A stretch of 64,000 nt of DNA from Bacteroidales bacterium (GTDB lineage: Bacteria; Bacteroidota; Bacteroidia; Bacteroidales; P3), in contig JAFZTV010000011.1 in NCBI GenBank assembly GCA_017618625.1, forward strand, positions 1-64,000. Reading direction: 5' to 3'. Shown one piece after another: positions 7,818-17,335 of this stretch. Position numbers and translations under genes: made by a program. The notes beneath the pieces were generated by a model, which saw only the letters and a program-made list of their open reading frames with translations, ran no database searches and was not told where the DNA came from. Each line of letters begins with the position of its first letter. Within the stretch, counting starts at the first letter, position 1.

Positions 7818-8603
7818 ATGGAAGAGCGACTCGACGATAGTGTTATTGAAGCCATGGGCATAACCAGGCCGGTATATGAGGAAATGACCCTCATTCTTGG
7901 ACGTCTTCCTGTGATGGATGATATCAGCACTCTTTTGGCTATGTGGGAGTCCAACGGACGGCAGCAAAGCCTTCTGGGATGGCTCAAAGGTATGCGACAT
8001 GTGGCTAACCCCGATGCATATATTTACAGGGGTTCCGACATTTCTCATAAGGAAATCCAAGAACCTCGTGTGGCCGACTGCGCGGCCATAGCGCGTCAGA
8101 TGGTTCGACTCCCTCTTTCATCCGACTCCTTCTCTGAATCAGGGCTACTGCTCTACATGGTGGGCAACGTATCTTCTCTTTTCCTCGACTCCGACTATGC
8201 GCGGCGTTGCCTTCACATCACGTCTAACCCTATCAACCTTGCCGACTACGACGAGGAGCGCGGCTATATCTCCCTAATCCTTCGTTCTATGCGCGATGCA
8301 GGACTCCTGCAGAATATTGCCGAGGTTTCATCGGGTGGGCTGTTCGCCACGGTCGCTTCCATGGGTGGTGGTCGTTATGGCTTCGATATCCTCACCCCGC
8401 GCGAAGTCCGACTCGACTCCTTCCTTTTTGGCGAAGAGCCGGGAAGGTTCATTGTGTCCTTGTCTGAAGCTCACGATGACGAGTTTTTGTTGAAGCTCGA
8501 CGAAGCTAGGCTCAACTGCTGTTTCCTTGGTCGTGTCACCAAGGGCCGTATCCTGGTCGATGGTATGGACTTCGGTCCAGTACAAGACTATTGCGGCTTT
8601 TGA
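7818..8603 (+). CDS. Orphan PurL/AIR-synthase-related protein
   Basis: 261 residues from the ATG at 7818. The first 85 residues, with VYEEMTLILGRLPVMDDIST, are not recognised. Residues 110-261 resemble the C-terminal part of FGAM synthase/AIR synthase: MVGNVSSLFLDSDYARRC (compare VGxTxxxLGGSEY), EVSSGGLFATVASMGGGRYG (compare DVSDGGL), LFGEEPGRFIVSLS (compare LFGEsqGRfvv), and a final CFLGRVTKGRILVDG. The N-terminal ATP-binding half and any amidotransferase part are absent, so it cannot be a full PurL or PurM. Similar partial proteins are known in Bacteroidota without a settled role. It is divergent from the LysE-type gene and stands alone. Confidence 0.65.
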   Translation: MEERLDDSVIEAMGITRPVYEEMTLILGRLPVMDDISTLLAMWESNGRQQSLLGWLKGMRHVANPDAYIYRGSDISHKEIQEPRVADCAAIARQMVRLPLSSDSFSESGLLLYMVGNVSSLFLDSDYARRCLHITSNPINLADYDEERGYISLILRSMRDAGLLQNIAEVSSGGLFATVASMGGGRYGFDILTPREVRLDSFLFGEEPGRFIVSLSEAHDDEFLLKLDEARLNCCFLGRVTKGRILVDGMDFGPVQDYCGF

Positions 8604-8630
8604 GAACGTGCGTCGTATCTTGTATAAAAT

Positions 8631-8660
8631 GAGAGCCGCCCGATGATTCGGGCGGCTCTC
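8631..8660. terminator. Bidirectional terminator between convergent genes
   Basis: A perfect 13-bp stem GAGAGCCGCCCGA / TCGGGCGGCTCTC around a 4-nt loop TGAT. The minus-strand side is followed by ATTTTATA, the plus side by TCTGTTG. It serves the PurL-like gene and/or the giant protease gene. Confidence 0.85.
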
Positions 8661-8694
8661 TCTGTTGTAGCCGCATAGCTGCAGCCGCAATCTA

Positions 8695-11600
8695 TTAGTG
8701 TTTCACAGCAATCTTCTGTTTCGCCACATTTCCGCTCTGGGTCATCACGCTGATTACGTATATGCCCTCAGCAAACTTGGCTACATCCACCTGTGCCTTA
8801 TCGCCTACAAGGTTGGTCTGCTCGCTTATCATGCGGCCTGCCATGTCATACACACGGACTGCGCTGATGCCTTCGCAGTCGATGTCAACCTTTGTGCTTG
8901 CGGGGTTCGGGTAGAGTTTCATTGCTATGCCGTTGACGTCGTCTATGCCGTCTTGGCCACCCTGACCGCCTTCGGTCACTGTCAGGTGCAGATACGCTGC
9001 GCTGTCGCAGTGGTGTACAGTGTAGAGTCCGGTGTGCTCACGCTCAATCACGTCGCCAGGTTGTGCAGCACCAGTTTCGCTGCTGGGTACATAGAAGCCG
9101 TAGTTGCTGTATGCTCTGCCTGCCGACACCGTATCGTAGATGTTGTTCACTTCCGAGTGGTTGATGGTCAGTGTCAGGGTTACAACTCTCGGGCAACCCC
9201 ACTGGTTAGTGCCAGTGTATGTGTAGGTGCCGCTTGTGGTGTAGTGCTGTCCGTTCACGTCCCAATCAAAGCTGTCGCAGTCCTCCTGTTGGTCAGACTC
9301 TGTGGTGCTGGGGTTCACTGTCAGGTGAAGTGTCACCACCTCGGGGCAGCCTGCCGTGTTGGTCTGGTTCACCGTATAGGTGCCGCTCTGAGTGTAGGAT
9401 TGCCCGTTCCAGTTGATTACATCGCAATCTTCAAAAGTCTCCTCTCTGGAGCTGCTGAGGTTGATGGTCAGGTGGAGTGTCACTGTGCTGTCGCCGCCGT
9501 TGGCGTTAGTGGTCACGTAGGTGTAGTTTCCTGAACTGTAGTAGGTCTGTCCACTCAAGCCCCATGTGAACGAGTCACAAGCCACGGCCGACGTGTCGCC
9601 AGTACTCGACGGTGCGCTGGTTACGGTCACAGTCACCTGTGTCGAGCCAGAGCAGCCGTGTGCGTCGGAACCAGTTACAGTGTACATCGTGGTGCTGTTC
9701 AAAGCGGGGGTTGTGTATGGGTTCGAGGTCGAAACGGTCGCTCCGTTCGAGGTCCATACATAGCTCACAGCTCCCGATGCAGTCAGCGTGGTTGTCTGAC
9801 CTATATAGATGCTGGTGTTTCCGCTCACGCTGATGGTCGGGTTCTGGTAGATGGTCAAAGAAAGTACATGTACGTTGTTACCCTCGGCGTATGTGTGATA
9901 TCCGCTGGTGGTATAGGTCTGTCCATTCTGTGCCCATGTATATGAGTTGCACCCGCTTGCCCATGTGGTGTCATACACCGTGCTGGGCGAACTCACTATC
10001 ACAGTCACGCTGGTCGAACCAGAGCAGTTGTGAGCGTCGGTACCAGTTACAGTGTAGTTCGTGTTCGAGTTGAGTGCTGGTGTCGTGTATGGGTTGCTGG
10101 TCGAAACAGTGCTGTTGCCAGATGTCCACACATAGCTTACCGCACCGCTTGCAGTCAGTGTCGTTGACTGGCCGCTTGTTATCGTGGTGTTGCCGCTCAC
10201 CGTTATTGTCGGATTCTCATAGATGGTCAGGTGCAGCGTTATGGTGCTGTCTCCGCCCTGTGAGTTGCCACCGACAATGGTGTAATCATAATCACCGCTG
10301 TTGTAATAGGTCTGTCCGCTGAGGTCCCAGGTGTAGCTTCCGCATGCGGTATCGCTAAACTCGCTGTAGGTGGTCGGGGCGGATTGCACTGTCACAGTTA
10401 CTTCCGTGCTGCCTGTGCAGTCTCCCGCGGTGCCTTCAACAGTATAGACCGTTGTATTGTTCAGCGCAGGAGTGGTGAACGGATTCGAGGTCGAAACCGT
10501 AGCTCCGTTGTTCTTCCAAACATAGCTGTCTGCTCCCGATGCGGTCAGCGTGGTGGTGCTGCCCGGGGTGATGGTTGTGTTTCCGCTCACCGTAACCTCA
10601 GGTGCTCCGAGTATAGTCAGGTGGAGTGTGTCGGCACTTGCGCAGTTGTTCGTGGTGTATTCATATATTTGGACTCCGCTCTCGGTATAGTTGGTGCCGT
10701 GCCACTGGTAGTTTGTACACTCGGTTACGGTCTGCGAGTTGAAAGTTCCGTGGTTGATGGTCAGGTTCAGTGTCACAATACTGTCGCAGCCGTTTGCGCT
10801 GGTAAGTGTGTCGCTGTAAACACCGCTTTCTGTGTAAGTCGTGCCACCCAGTGTGTACGAGTTGCAGGCCGTCTCCGTAGTGGTATTCACCACTGTCGGG
10901 CAGCTGAGTGTGACGGCAAGGCATGCCGTGTTGTTGGTGATGTCGGCATCCTCCCATTCGTATGTGTCATTGGTGGTTTCTACGCGGTAGCAGAGGTTGA
11001 TTACATCGCCGTTCTGGTAGCCGAGCGTCATAAGGTCGCTGGCTGCCACAATCTGTTGCGAGCTTACAAAGTAACCTCCTGCAATAAAGTTCATCGGAGG
11101 ATAGTAGAAATTACCTAATTCAATGGTGTCAAGAGTGATGAACACCTTGGTGATGTCAAGGTATGGAGCTTCGCCATAGTTGCCCAGCTTGTAGAGCGGA
11201 GCTAGCGTGTCGCCAGGATTGAGCGTCATAGAACTGATGACCGTGGTCGAATCGCTACCGACAAAATTAATGGCCATATCAATGTTGCGCTCTCCGCCGT
11301 TGTAGCATATCGACGGGAAAGCATCTATTGTGCCGTAGTAGTCAACCCAGTATTCGTCACCTTCGTATTCCTGCACTATATATCCTGTGTTCAGTGCATT
11401 CTCATTGCTCATGTTGGCATACCATAGGTTGGTGTAGAAGTAGAAGAACGAACCTGTTGTCACAGCGCTGAAATCGGCTCCCACATAAACGCTGTCCGTT
11501 ACTTCAAGGGGTGTGTCAAGTTCCCATTCATATACGTTGCTCCCCGACAGGCTGCTCATGCTTACGGTTGTGCTGGCAAGCACGTTCTTTTGGGCGTCCC

Positions 11601-14454
11601 AAATCTTGAATGTTACATTGCCGCCGGTGCCGGTTGTTCCATATATATATGTAACGCTGTTTATCACAGCTGTTCCGTATACTTCTATAAGGTTCGAAGC
11701 GGCTGTAAGATTGTAGTGCCTGTTGTTTCCATACATGTATCCCGTATCGACGGTCTCGTCTTCGTCTTCTGGAATGGCATATCCGTAGTACAGCGAGTCT
11801 TGGTCAAGCTGATATGCTGTATGGGCGTCGTTTACACGCCATCCGAAGTGCTGCCAGTCGAACAGTTCGGCCTCGTCGCAACCAGACTGGTGAGCCATTT
11901 GCGAAACAGGTACAACTATTGAGCCCCCCTCGTAGGTGAAGGTTATGTTGCAGTTGCGCACGTCGCCCATATTCTCTGCAATACTCAGGGATACGGTTGC
12001 AGCATCGGTGCCCGACGAGGGTGAAACACTAATCCAGTCGCAGCTCGAAGACACTGTCCAGTCGCAGTTGGCAGAGACCTCGATATCCTCGGAACCCATC
12101 AAAGGTGTGGCAATAATGGTGTTGGTGTCAACGACTAACCAAGGTGCAGTGGATTCGCAGAAGTGGGATGAAACAGCTATGTCGTAGTAGTCACAGCCAA
12201 ACAGGCTACCTGAATACCAGTTACCGCTATAGTATATGACACCATTGTTAAAGTTTGTCTGTGTGGCAGAATTATCAATAACATCCGATATGAACAGGTC
12301 ATAGACGTTCGCCGAGTTTGCGGTGACTGTCGAGAAATCAAACACTATATAATATGTACCTGATACATCTACAGGGGTGTCGAATTTTACACCCAATTCT
12401 TCGCCATAGTAAATGTTCGAAGTGCTGCCTTCTGCAGCGCTGACAAAACTAGACATGTTGACAGTTTTTGTCCCCAAAACCGATCCGGGGACTCCGCTGT
12501 TGTCATTATACACTTTAATGGTCAGCGAGCCAGATGTTGAAGAATTAAGATATGAGGCTATGGTTAAGGAGTCAACAGTTCCAACCCTTGAGTTAGGAAA
12601 TCTTTGTCCAAATAGCATTTGGTGTTGTTCGTAGTTACGTTGGCCAGTAATACCACCAAGGAGACTGTTTCCACGAATGCAGGTGATGGAGTCATCGCTG
12701 AACAATTCGTCGCCCACGGTACCGCAGAAGTCCGACTGGTCGTTCTGGGTGATGGATATTGTAGCTGTCTGTCTGTTGTTGCCCGTACCTTGAGTGATGG
12801 TGATGGTTCCTGAGATGGGGGCACCCGTGCCGTTGGCATCGGCGGAGATTGTCATTGTCCGTGTAGCGCCGCTGCCTGGTCCTGAGGTGGGGCTGATGGT
12901 GAACGCATTGTTGTTGCACGTGGCTGTCCAGTTCCCTGTAAGGTTGGTGGCTGATGTTACCTCCACTGTCTTCGAGCCTCCGCGGCTGGCTATAACTACG
13001 CTTGATGGATTCGCACGCAGCACGGCGGCGAGCGATTTCGCGCAGTTGACAGAGGCGGCCGCATCGATATAACCGTGACCGTCTATCTGGTTACTTCCGC
13101 TGGCAAGAGCATGCTCGTTGCTCTGCAGGCAGTTCAACGCCTGGGCGGGTGTCATCTGGGGATAGGCAGAAAGCATCAGGCCGCAAAGACCTGCAACCGT
13201 CGGGCAGGCCATCGAGGTGCCCTGCATGCCGTCATAGTACTGATTCTGTAGAGCAGTGCCAAGGATAATGCGGTTGTACTGGCTTTTGCAGTATGTGGTG
13301 CTGAGGATGTTGTTGGTGCGGCTGGTGTTGTAGAATCCGCCAGGAGCGGCGATATCAGCACGGCCAGTACCATACTGTGAGAAGTAGGAGAGTTTGCCGT
13401 TATAGTCAACCGATGCTACGCTTATAACACCAGTGTAACATGCGGGGTAACTCTTATAGTTGTCACCATCGCCCTCGTTACCGGCTGCGGCCACAAGGAT
13501 GATGCCGTTGTTGTATAGGTTGGTGTAGGAACGCTGCTCTGACTGGCTTGAGCTTGAACCGCCGAAGGACATGCTGATGACCTTGGCTCCGTTATTTGCA
13601 GCCCAGGTCACGCCATTGGAGGTGTAGTAGAGATAGCCGCTGTTGTTCGCGGCACGCACACCCATCAGGGTAAGACCGCTGCCCGAGGAACCGTCGCCAC
13701 CGCCGATGGAGGATATGCCAACACCGTTGTTGTTCTTGGCGGCAACCATGCCGGCGCAGTGTGTTCCATGCGACCAGTCATACGATTCACACGAACCGTT
13801 GCCGTAATAGAAATAGTTACTGGAGCAGGTTTCCGACTGAGAAACAGATGTTGGAGGATTTGCATTGCCGGTCTGGGCATAGCCTGAACCATACGAGCAG
13901 AGGTTGCTTGAGGAAATCTGAAGGTCGGGATGACTGCCCCAAACAGCGTTGTCAACCACGGCCACCTTTATGCTCGAACTTGCAACTTGAGCATCCCATG
14001 CACCTTGTGCGTTAATCATAGAAAGGTTCCACTGATAAGGACCTGCGCTACCCCAAGAACCCGTTGAATACGGGTCGTTGTAGGTTACCAGCAGGTGCGG
14101 CAGCGGCACTCTCTCCGCATACTCCACCTCAGGCAGTGCTTCCAGAGCCGCTATGAACTCATCGATTTTTCTGTAGTTTGTGAACTCCAGACGGATGATA
14201 CGCTCCGTCACGGGGTCGTTGAATGCGTACAGCGGACGCGTGATAAGCGTCACACCATACTGTGCGAACAGATTCGAGTACTGCTTCATCTCCTGCGGCT
14301 CAATACGAGTGTCCTCGTTCACTCTGAACTGGAAATCGTAACTGTCCACGAACTTGAAGTACAGATGCCCGTCAATGTAGTTGGGATCCAACGTTTGCGC
14401 CCGCAACCCCACAAACGAGAGGCACAAGAGCGCGGCAAGTAATAATTTTTTCAT
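8695..14454 (-). CDS. Giant T9SS-secreted subtilisin-like protease with BACON, Ig-like and CDS-repeat domains
   Basis: 1919 residues from the ATG at 14454, where the signal peptide MKKLLLAALLCLSFVGLRAQ begins. A prodomain (about 25-125) precedes an S8 subtilase with catalytic D168 (VAVVDNAVWG), H229 (SHGTHCAG), oxyanion N326 (AAAGNEGD) and S414 (GTSMACP). Two BACON-like domains follow (about 510-605 and 790-865). Then come a CARDB-like stretch, seven to eight 40-residue Cys-rich repeats of the form CDSFTWGLSGQTYYSSG ... TVTLHLTIN, and three near-identical Ig-like modules (VSGNTTITPGSTTTLTASGA...). The last 75 residues are a T9SS type A sorting domain (LYPNPASTKVDIDCEG ... KQKIAVKH). It would be exported by Sec, cross the outer membrane by T9SS and be anchored or released. 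Its own promoter is at 14563-14593. Confidence 0.93.
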   Translation of the reverse strand: MKKLLLAALLCLSFVGLRAQTLDPNYIDGHLYFKFVDSYDFQFRVNEDTRIEPQEMKQYSNLFAQYGVTLITRPLYAFNDPVTERIIRLEFTNYRKIDEFIAALEALPEVEYAERVPLPHLLVTYNDPYSTGSWGSAGPYQWNLSMINAQGAWDAQVASSSIKVAVVDNAVWGSHPDLQISSSNLCSYGSGYAQTGNANPPTSVSQSETCSSNYFYYGNGSCESYDWSHGTHCAGMVAAKNNNGVGISSIGGGDGSSGSGLTLMGVRAANNSGYLYYTSNGVTWAANNGAKVISMSFGGSSSSQSEQRSYTNLYNNGIILVAAAGNEGDGDNYKSYPACYTGVISVASVDYNGKLSYFSQYGTGRADIAAPGGFYNTSRTNNILSTTYCKSQYNRIILGTALQNQYYDGMQGTSMACPTVAGLCGLMLSAYPQMTPAQALNCLQSNEHALASGSNQIDGHGYIDAAASVNCAKSLAAVLRANPSSVVIASRGGSKTVEVTSATNLTGNWTATCNNNAFTISPTSGPGSGATRTMTISADANGTGAPISGTITITQGTGNNRQTATISITQNDQSDFCGTVGDELFSDDSITCIRGNSLLGGITGQRNYEQHQMLFGQRFPNSRVGTVDSLTIASYLNSSTSGSLTIKVYNDNSGVPGSVLGTKTVNMSSFVSAAEGSTSNIYYGEELGVKFDTPVDVSGTYYIVFDFSTVTANSANVYDLFISDVIDNSATQTNFNNGVIYYSGNWYSGSLFGCDYYDIAVSSHFCESTAPWLVVDTNTIIATPLMGSEDIEVSANCDWTVSSSCDWISVSPSSGTDAATVSLSIAENMGDVRNCNITFTYEGGSIVVPVSQMAHQSGCDEAELFDWQHFGWRVNDAHTAYQLDQDSLYYGYAIPEDEDETVDTGYMYGNNRHYNLTAASNLIEVYGTAVINSVTYIYGTTGTGGNVTFKIWDAQKNVLASTTVSMSSLSGSNVYEWELDTPLEVTDSVYVGADFSAVTTGSFFYFYTNLWYANMSNENALNTGYIVQEYEGDEYWVDYYGTIDAFPSICYNGGERNIDMAINFVGSDSTTVISSMTLNPGDTLAPLYKLGNYGEAPYLDITKVFITLDTIELGNFYYPPMNFIAGGYFVSSQQIVAASDLMTLGYQNGDVINLCYRVETTNDTYEWEDADITNNTACLAVTLSCPTVVNTTTETACNSYTLGGTTYTESGVYSDTLTSANGCDSIVTLNLTINHGTFNSQTVTECTNYQWHGTNYTESGVQIYEYTTNNCASADTLHLTILGAPEVTVSGNTTITPGSTTTLTASGADSYVWKNNGATVSTSNPFTTPALNNTTVYTVEGTAGDCTGSTEVTVTVQSAPTTYSEFSDTACGSYTWDLSGQTYYNSGDYDYTIVGGNSQGGDSTITLHLTIYENPTITVSGNTTITSGQSTTLTASGAVSYVWTSGNSTVSTSNPYTTPALNSNTNYTVTGTDAHNCSGSTSVTVIVSSPSTVYDTTWASGCNSYTWAQNGQTYTTSGYHTYAEGNNVHVLSLTIYQNPTISVSGNTSIYIGQTTTLTASGAVSYVWTSNGATVSTSNPYTTPALNSTTMYTVTGSDAHGCSGSTQVTVTVTSAPSSTGDTSAVACDSFTWGLSGQTYYSSGNYTYVTTNANGGDSTVTLHLTINLSSSREETFEDCDVINWNGQSYTQSGTYTVNQTNTAGCPEVVTLHLTVNPSTTESDQQEDCDSFDWDVNGQHYTTSGTYTYTGTNQWGCPRVVTLTLTINHSEVNNIYDTVSAGRAYSNYGFYVPSSETGAAQPGDVIEREHTGLYTVHHCDSAAYLHLTVTEGGQGGQDGIDDVNGIAMKLYPNPASTKVDIDCEGISAVRVYDMAGRMISEQTNLVGDKAQVDVAKFAEGIYVISVMTQSGNVAKQKIAVKH
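9560..10610. repeat. Three tandem Ig-like plus CDS-repeat modules inside the protease gene
   Basis: Three blocks, roughly 9600-9840, 9985-10215 and 10380-10600, encode the Ig-like module (TLTASGA...YVW...TPALN...YTV.G) and are strongly similar at DNA level, for instance GTGTATGGGTT followed by GTCGAAAC in two copies. Each is separated by one 40-residue Cys repeat, giving a period near 390 bp. Such near-identical direct repeats can gain or lose copies by recombination. Confidence 0.75.
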
Positions 14455-14562
14455 GGATTTGAAATTTATGTGTGTTATTGTTTTTATTCTAATCTTATAA
14501 GTCTGTTTGACAGGTGTTTGTATAGATATGACTACTATACAGTACATTCGGAAACAATAGGA

Positions 14563-14593
14563 CAAAAGTAGTAATTATTAAGGAAATAAACAA
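14563..14593 (-). promoter_or_regulatory. Promoter of the giant protease gene
   Basis: On the minus strand TTG (14593-14591) is followed after exactly 20 nt by TACTTTTG (14570-14563). This gives a leader of roughly 100 nt before the ATG at 14454 and excludes any start upstream of that point. Confidence 0.8.
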
Positions 14594-14726
14594 GTCGTTG
14601 TAGATAAAATTTTATCAACATCTGTTCGGATTCCATCCATTTTGCCGATAATATGCGGTTTTGGCCGTTAAACCGATTTTATGTCAGAGTAATACATTCC
14701 AATCTCAAATGGGAGTAAGGTGGTAG

Positions 14727-14912
14727 CAGTGTAGAAAAAAAATAGGAGCAGAGTAAGGTCAGTACAAAATCTGTATAGGTTCTGTATATAAGCTGTGTAG
14801 ATAAAATGTAGGTGAAAAGTAGAACAAAAGTAAAAGCGAAGTAAATCAAAAGTAAAACACAAGTAGGAGAAAAGTAAAATAAAGGTAAAAGAAATATTGG
14901 AGAAAAGTAGAA
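14727..14912. repeat. 11-nt tandem array B (consensus GAAAAGTAAAA)
   Basis: The core 14814-14912 is nine units of exactly 11 nt such as CAAAAGTAAAA, GCGAAGTAAAT, CACAAGTAGGA. A more decayed part extends left to 14727 in the same phase (CTGTATAGGTT, CTGTATATAAG, CTGTGTAGATA), with one unit of 10. The AAAA tracts recur once per unit. The rest of the gap 14455-15111 holds the protease promoter, a short 9-nt array and the panB terminator; no gene is seen. Confidence 0.85.
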
Positions 14913-14960
14913 CTGATGATGTCCCCATTGTTGCGGATCTTCGAATATGCACCCCGGCCC

Positions 14961-14998
14961 ACGATAAGACCTATTAGGCTTATCAGACTTATTAGACC
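14961..14998. repeat. Short 9-nt repeat (CTTATTAGA type)
   Basis: Three to four 9-nt units: CCTATTAGG, CTTATCAGA, CTTATTAGA, preceded by a partial CGATAAGAC. It has a different period from the 11-nt arrays and lies 48 nt to the right of array B. Confidence 0.55.
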
Positions 14999-15049
14999 CA
15001 TCCCTCATTATTCCTAAATCCGATTTTTTGCCGCTTTTAGTGAGATGTA

Positions 15050-15082
15050 AGAAAAAAAATGCAGCCAGATATGGCTGCATTA
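15050..15082 (-). terminator. Terminator of the guaB-panB transcription unit
   Basis: On the minus strand ATGCAGCCA, loop TATC, TGGCTGCAT, then eight T. It lies 30 nt past the panB stop. Confidence 0.9.
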
Positions 15083-15111
15083 TGCTTGATTGTAAGTTTT
15101 TTTATGTTCGA

Positions 15112-15930
15112 CTAATATTGTTCCTTCTCGTTTGGAAATTCCACACTTTTCACATCATGGATATACTGTCTCACGGCGTTGCTTATCTCATGACCGAACG
15201 ACCCGTATGTCCTCAAGTATCTTGGCGAGAACTGCTGCGTGATTCCCAACATGTCCTGCAGCACCAGCACCTGCCCGTCCACCGCGCTTCCGGCTCCGAT
15301 ACCAATAGTGGGTATCTTGACCTCCTTTGTGACCTGTTCTGCCAACGCAGCTGGTATCTTCTCCAGTACCATTGCGAAACATCCGGCCTCCTCCAGCACA
15401 TGCGCGTCTTTCACCAGTCGCTCTGCTTCCTCGGCTTCGGTTGCTCTGACAGCGTATGTGCCGAATTTGTTGATGCTCTGTGGCGTAAGCCCCAGGTGTC
15501 CCATCACGGGGATTCCTGCCGTGAGTATCCTCGAAATCGACTCCAGCACCTCTTCGCCTCCCTCTAATTTCACCGCGTCCGCGCCCGTCTCTTTCATGAT
15601 ACGTATTGCCGACGCCAACGCCTGTTTCGAGTTGCCCTGATATGTTCCGAACGGCATATCGACAACCACCAAGGCTCTCTTTATCGCCCTAACCACGGAG
15701 GCTCCGTAGAAAATCATCTGGTCGAGGGTGATGGGCAGCGTTGTCTGGTATCCCTGCATCACGTTGGCCGCCGAGTCGCCCACCAGCACTATATCTATCT
15801 TCGCATCGTCCAGCAGGCGTGCCATCGAGTAGTCGTAAGCCGTCAGCATCGCTATTTTCTCATTGTGCAGCTTCATATTCTGAAGCACTCTCGTAGTGAC
15901 CTTGGTCACATCTGTCTGCAAATATGCCAT
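15112..15930 (-). CDS. panB: 3-methyl-2-oxobutanoate hydroxymethyltransferase
   Basis: 272 residues from the ATG at 15930 (the upstream in-frame extension is not conserved in character). It makes ketopantoate from 2-oxoisovalerate and methylene-tetrahydrofolate, the first step of pantothenate and CoA synthesis. Motifs: [19 protein letters not shown], metal ligands D52 ([12 protein letters not shown]), D91 ([10 protein letters not shown]) and E123 (VKLEGG), catalytic E190 (MVLEKIP), and [21 protein letters not shown] near 220. Length is standard for the family. It is the last gene of the minus-strand run, 89 nt after the preceding gene, with a terminator following. Confidence 0.96.
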   Translation of the reverse strand: MAYLQTDVTKVTTRVLQNMKLHNEKIAMLTAYDYSMARLLDDAKIDIVLVGDSAANVMQGYQTTLPITLDQMIFYGASVVRAIKRALVVVDMPFGTYQGNSKQALASAIRIMKETGADAVKLEGGEEVLESISRILTAGIPVMGHLGLTPQSINKFGTYAVRATEAEEAERLVKDAHVLEEAGCFAMVLEKIPAALAEQVTKEVKIPTIGIGAGSAVDGQVLVLQDMLGITQQFSPRYLRTYGSFGHEISNAVRQYIHDVKSVEFPNEKEQY

Positions 15931-16019
15931 TCTATTTGTGGAATTGCGTGAATGTCTTAAATGTGATATTGTTTCCAACTTGCCGACAGGTCTGATATGA
16001 CCTAACCGTTGGCTTATTG

Positions 16020-17297
16020 TTAAATTTCTTCGTCTTCGCCTTTCTTGGGCTTCCTCACGGGCTGCGGTATCTCCTCGTCTTCTTCATCTTCTTGCTCCAC
16101 GATGCGGAACAGGTCCCTCATCGCTGGCTTTATCTCATATTCGCCGTGTTTGTTCACCTTGAAGGCCTTATAGTATTTGTTTCCGAATTCAAACGAACCC
16201 TCTTCAACTTCCGATATGGCTGGATAGAAATAGCTGCCAATCTCGTCCGGTTGTATCCGTTTGCCCAAATAAACAGTGTCTAGCTGTGTGGCGTTGATGG
16301 CCGCCTGCACTGTGATTTTCGTCTTGTCTTTCGATTTCAGTTTCTTTGTCGAAAGGGCTTTGTATTCCAGTTTTCCTTTGTTGTTCAGCTTCTTCGAGAA
16401 TATGCGCAGCTTCCCTGCCCACTGCTCTGGCGTGAACGGGAATCTCACGTATATCGAGTCGGGCAGTGTGGCCGAGCATTCTCCAATCTTACGGCTCGAG
16501 TTGCTGTGCAGCACTATGTATCCCGCCTGAAGAATAATGTATTTTTTGTGCGGTATCAGCGAGTAGCGCTCCACTATCTCCTTGTAGTCAAGATGTTCCT
16601 CTATCTTTATCTCCAGTTGTGGCGGGCAAGTGTCTTTTGTGTTCTGCACTGCATAAACTGCACCTTTCTGTATTGCCAGCGATGCATAGTATCCGTGTAT
16701 CACAGTGTCGTTGGCGGGCAGGAAGCATCCTCTCGATGTTCCGATACACTCGTCCAGATTGTTTCGGAACGTCACCAGTACGTTGCCTTTCAGCTGCACC
16801 GTTTTGTTCAGTGTCTGGCGGCTTTCGGGCAAGTCTGCCATGTTGAGCACATTCACTGTCGAAGGCACCTCGTAGCGTAACGTCTCCACGGTGTCGCCGT
16901 GACACGAGCAGTGTATCGGGTTGTACGATATGCGTACAGGGAACGGTGCGTAGCTGCGGCGACAAAAGTAGTTGTACACCGCATTGCAGCGTGCCTCCAT
17001 CATCTGTTCGTCTCCGTCAGCATATCCCTCCACCGTCATGGTGTAGAAGTTGGGGTTGTCCTTATTCTGGAAGGCGTAGTTATATACCGAATCCAGCATG
17101 TCAAGGTCGCTCAGCGTTAGCGTTGTGTCCTTACTAAACTCCATCACCAGATAGAATGTCTCGGGATACGCCGCCAGCACCTTCTTCATGTCTTTCACAG
17201 GTTTTGCACTTGCCACATATAGTCCTGTCTGGGCCTGTATTGTCGCTAATTGGATGACATAAAGAAATAGTAAAGATATGGATAAGAACTTTTTCAT
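16020..17297 (-). CDS. Secreted protein of unknown function
   Basis: 425 residues from the ATG at 17297; an in-frame TTG at 17339 would start inside the moxR stop region and lacks a signal sequence at its N-terminus. Residues 1-22 are a signal peptide ([20 protein letters not shown]...QAQ). The N-terminal 110 residues ([20 protein letters not shown] ... [20 protein letters not shown]) resemble the OmpA-type or SPOR-like helper domains that list angular relationships of names by residue, but no peptidoglycan-binding motif is clear. Six cysteines may form disulfides. The C-terminus is strongly acidic and then basic ([13 protein letters not shown] ... GEDEEI). I do not recognise a family. Gap to moxR is 38 nt. 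Confidence 0.65.
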   Translation of the reverse strand: MKKFLSISLLFLYVIQLATIQAQTGLYVASAKPVKDMKKVLAAYPETFYLVMEFSKDTTLTLSDLDMLDSVYNYAFQNKDNPNFYTMTVEGYADGDEQMMEARCNAVYNYFCRRSYAPFPVRISYNPIHCSCHGDTVETLRYEVPSTVNVLNMADLPESRQTLNKTVQLKGNVLVTFRNNLDECIGTSRGCFLPANDTVIHGYYASLAIQKGAVYAVQNTKDTCPPQLEIKIEEHLDYKEIVERYSLIPHKKYIILQAGYIVLHSNSSRKIGECSATLPDSIYVRFPFTPEQWAGKLRIFSKKLNNKGKLEYKALSTKKLKSKDKTKITVQAAINATQLDTVYLGKRIQPDEIGSYFYPAISEVEEGSFEFGNKYYKAFKVNKHGEYEIKPAMRDLFRIVEQEDEEDEEIPQPVRKPKKGEDEEI

Positions 17298-17335
17298 GTG
17301 CAGAGGTATTATTGACACTTTTGTTGGTTCTCTGG

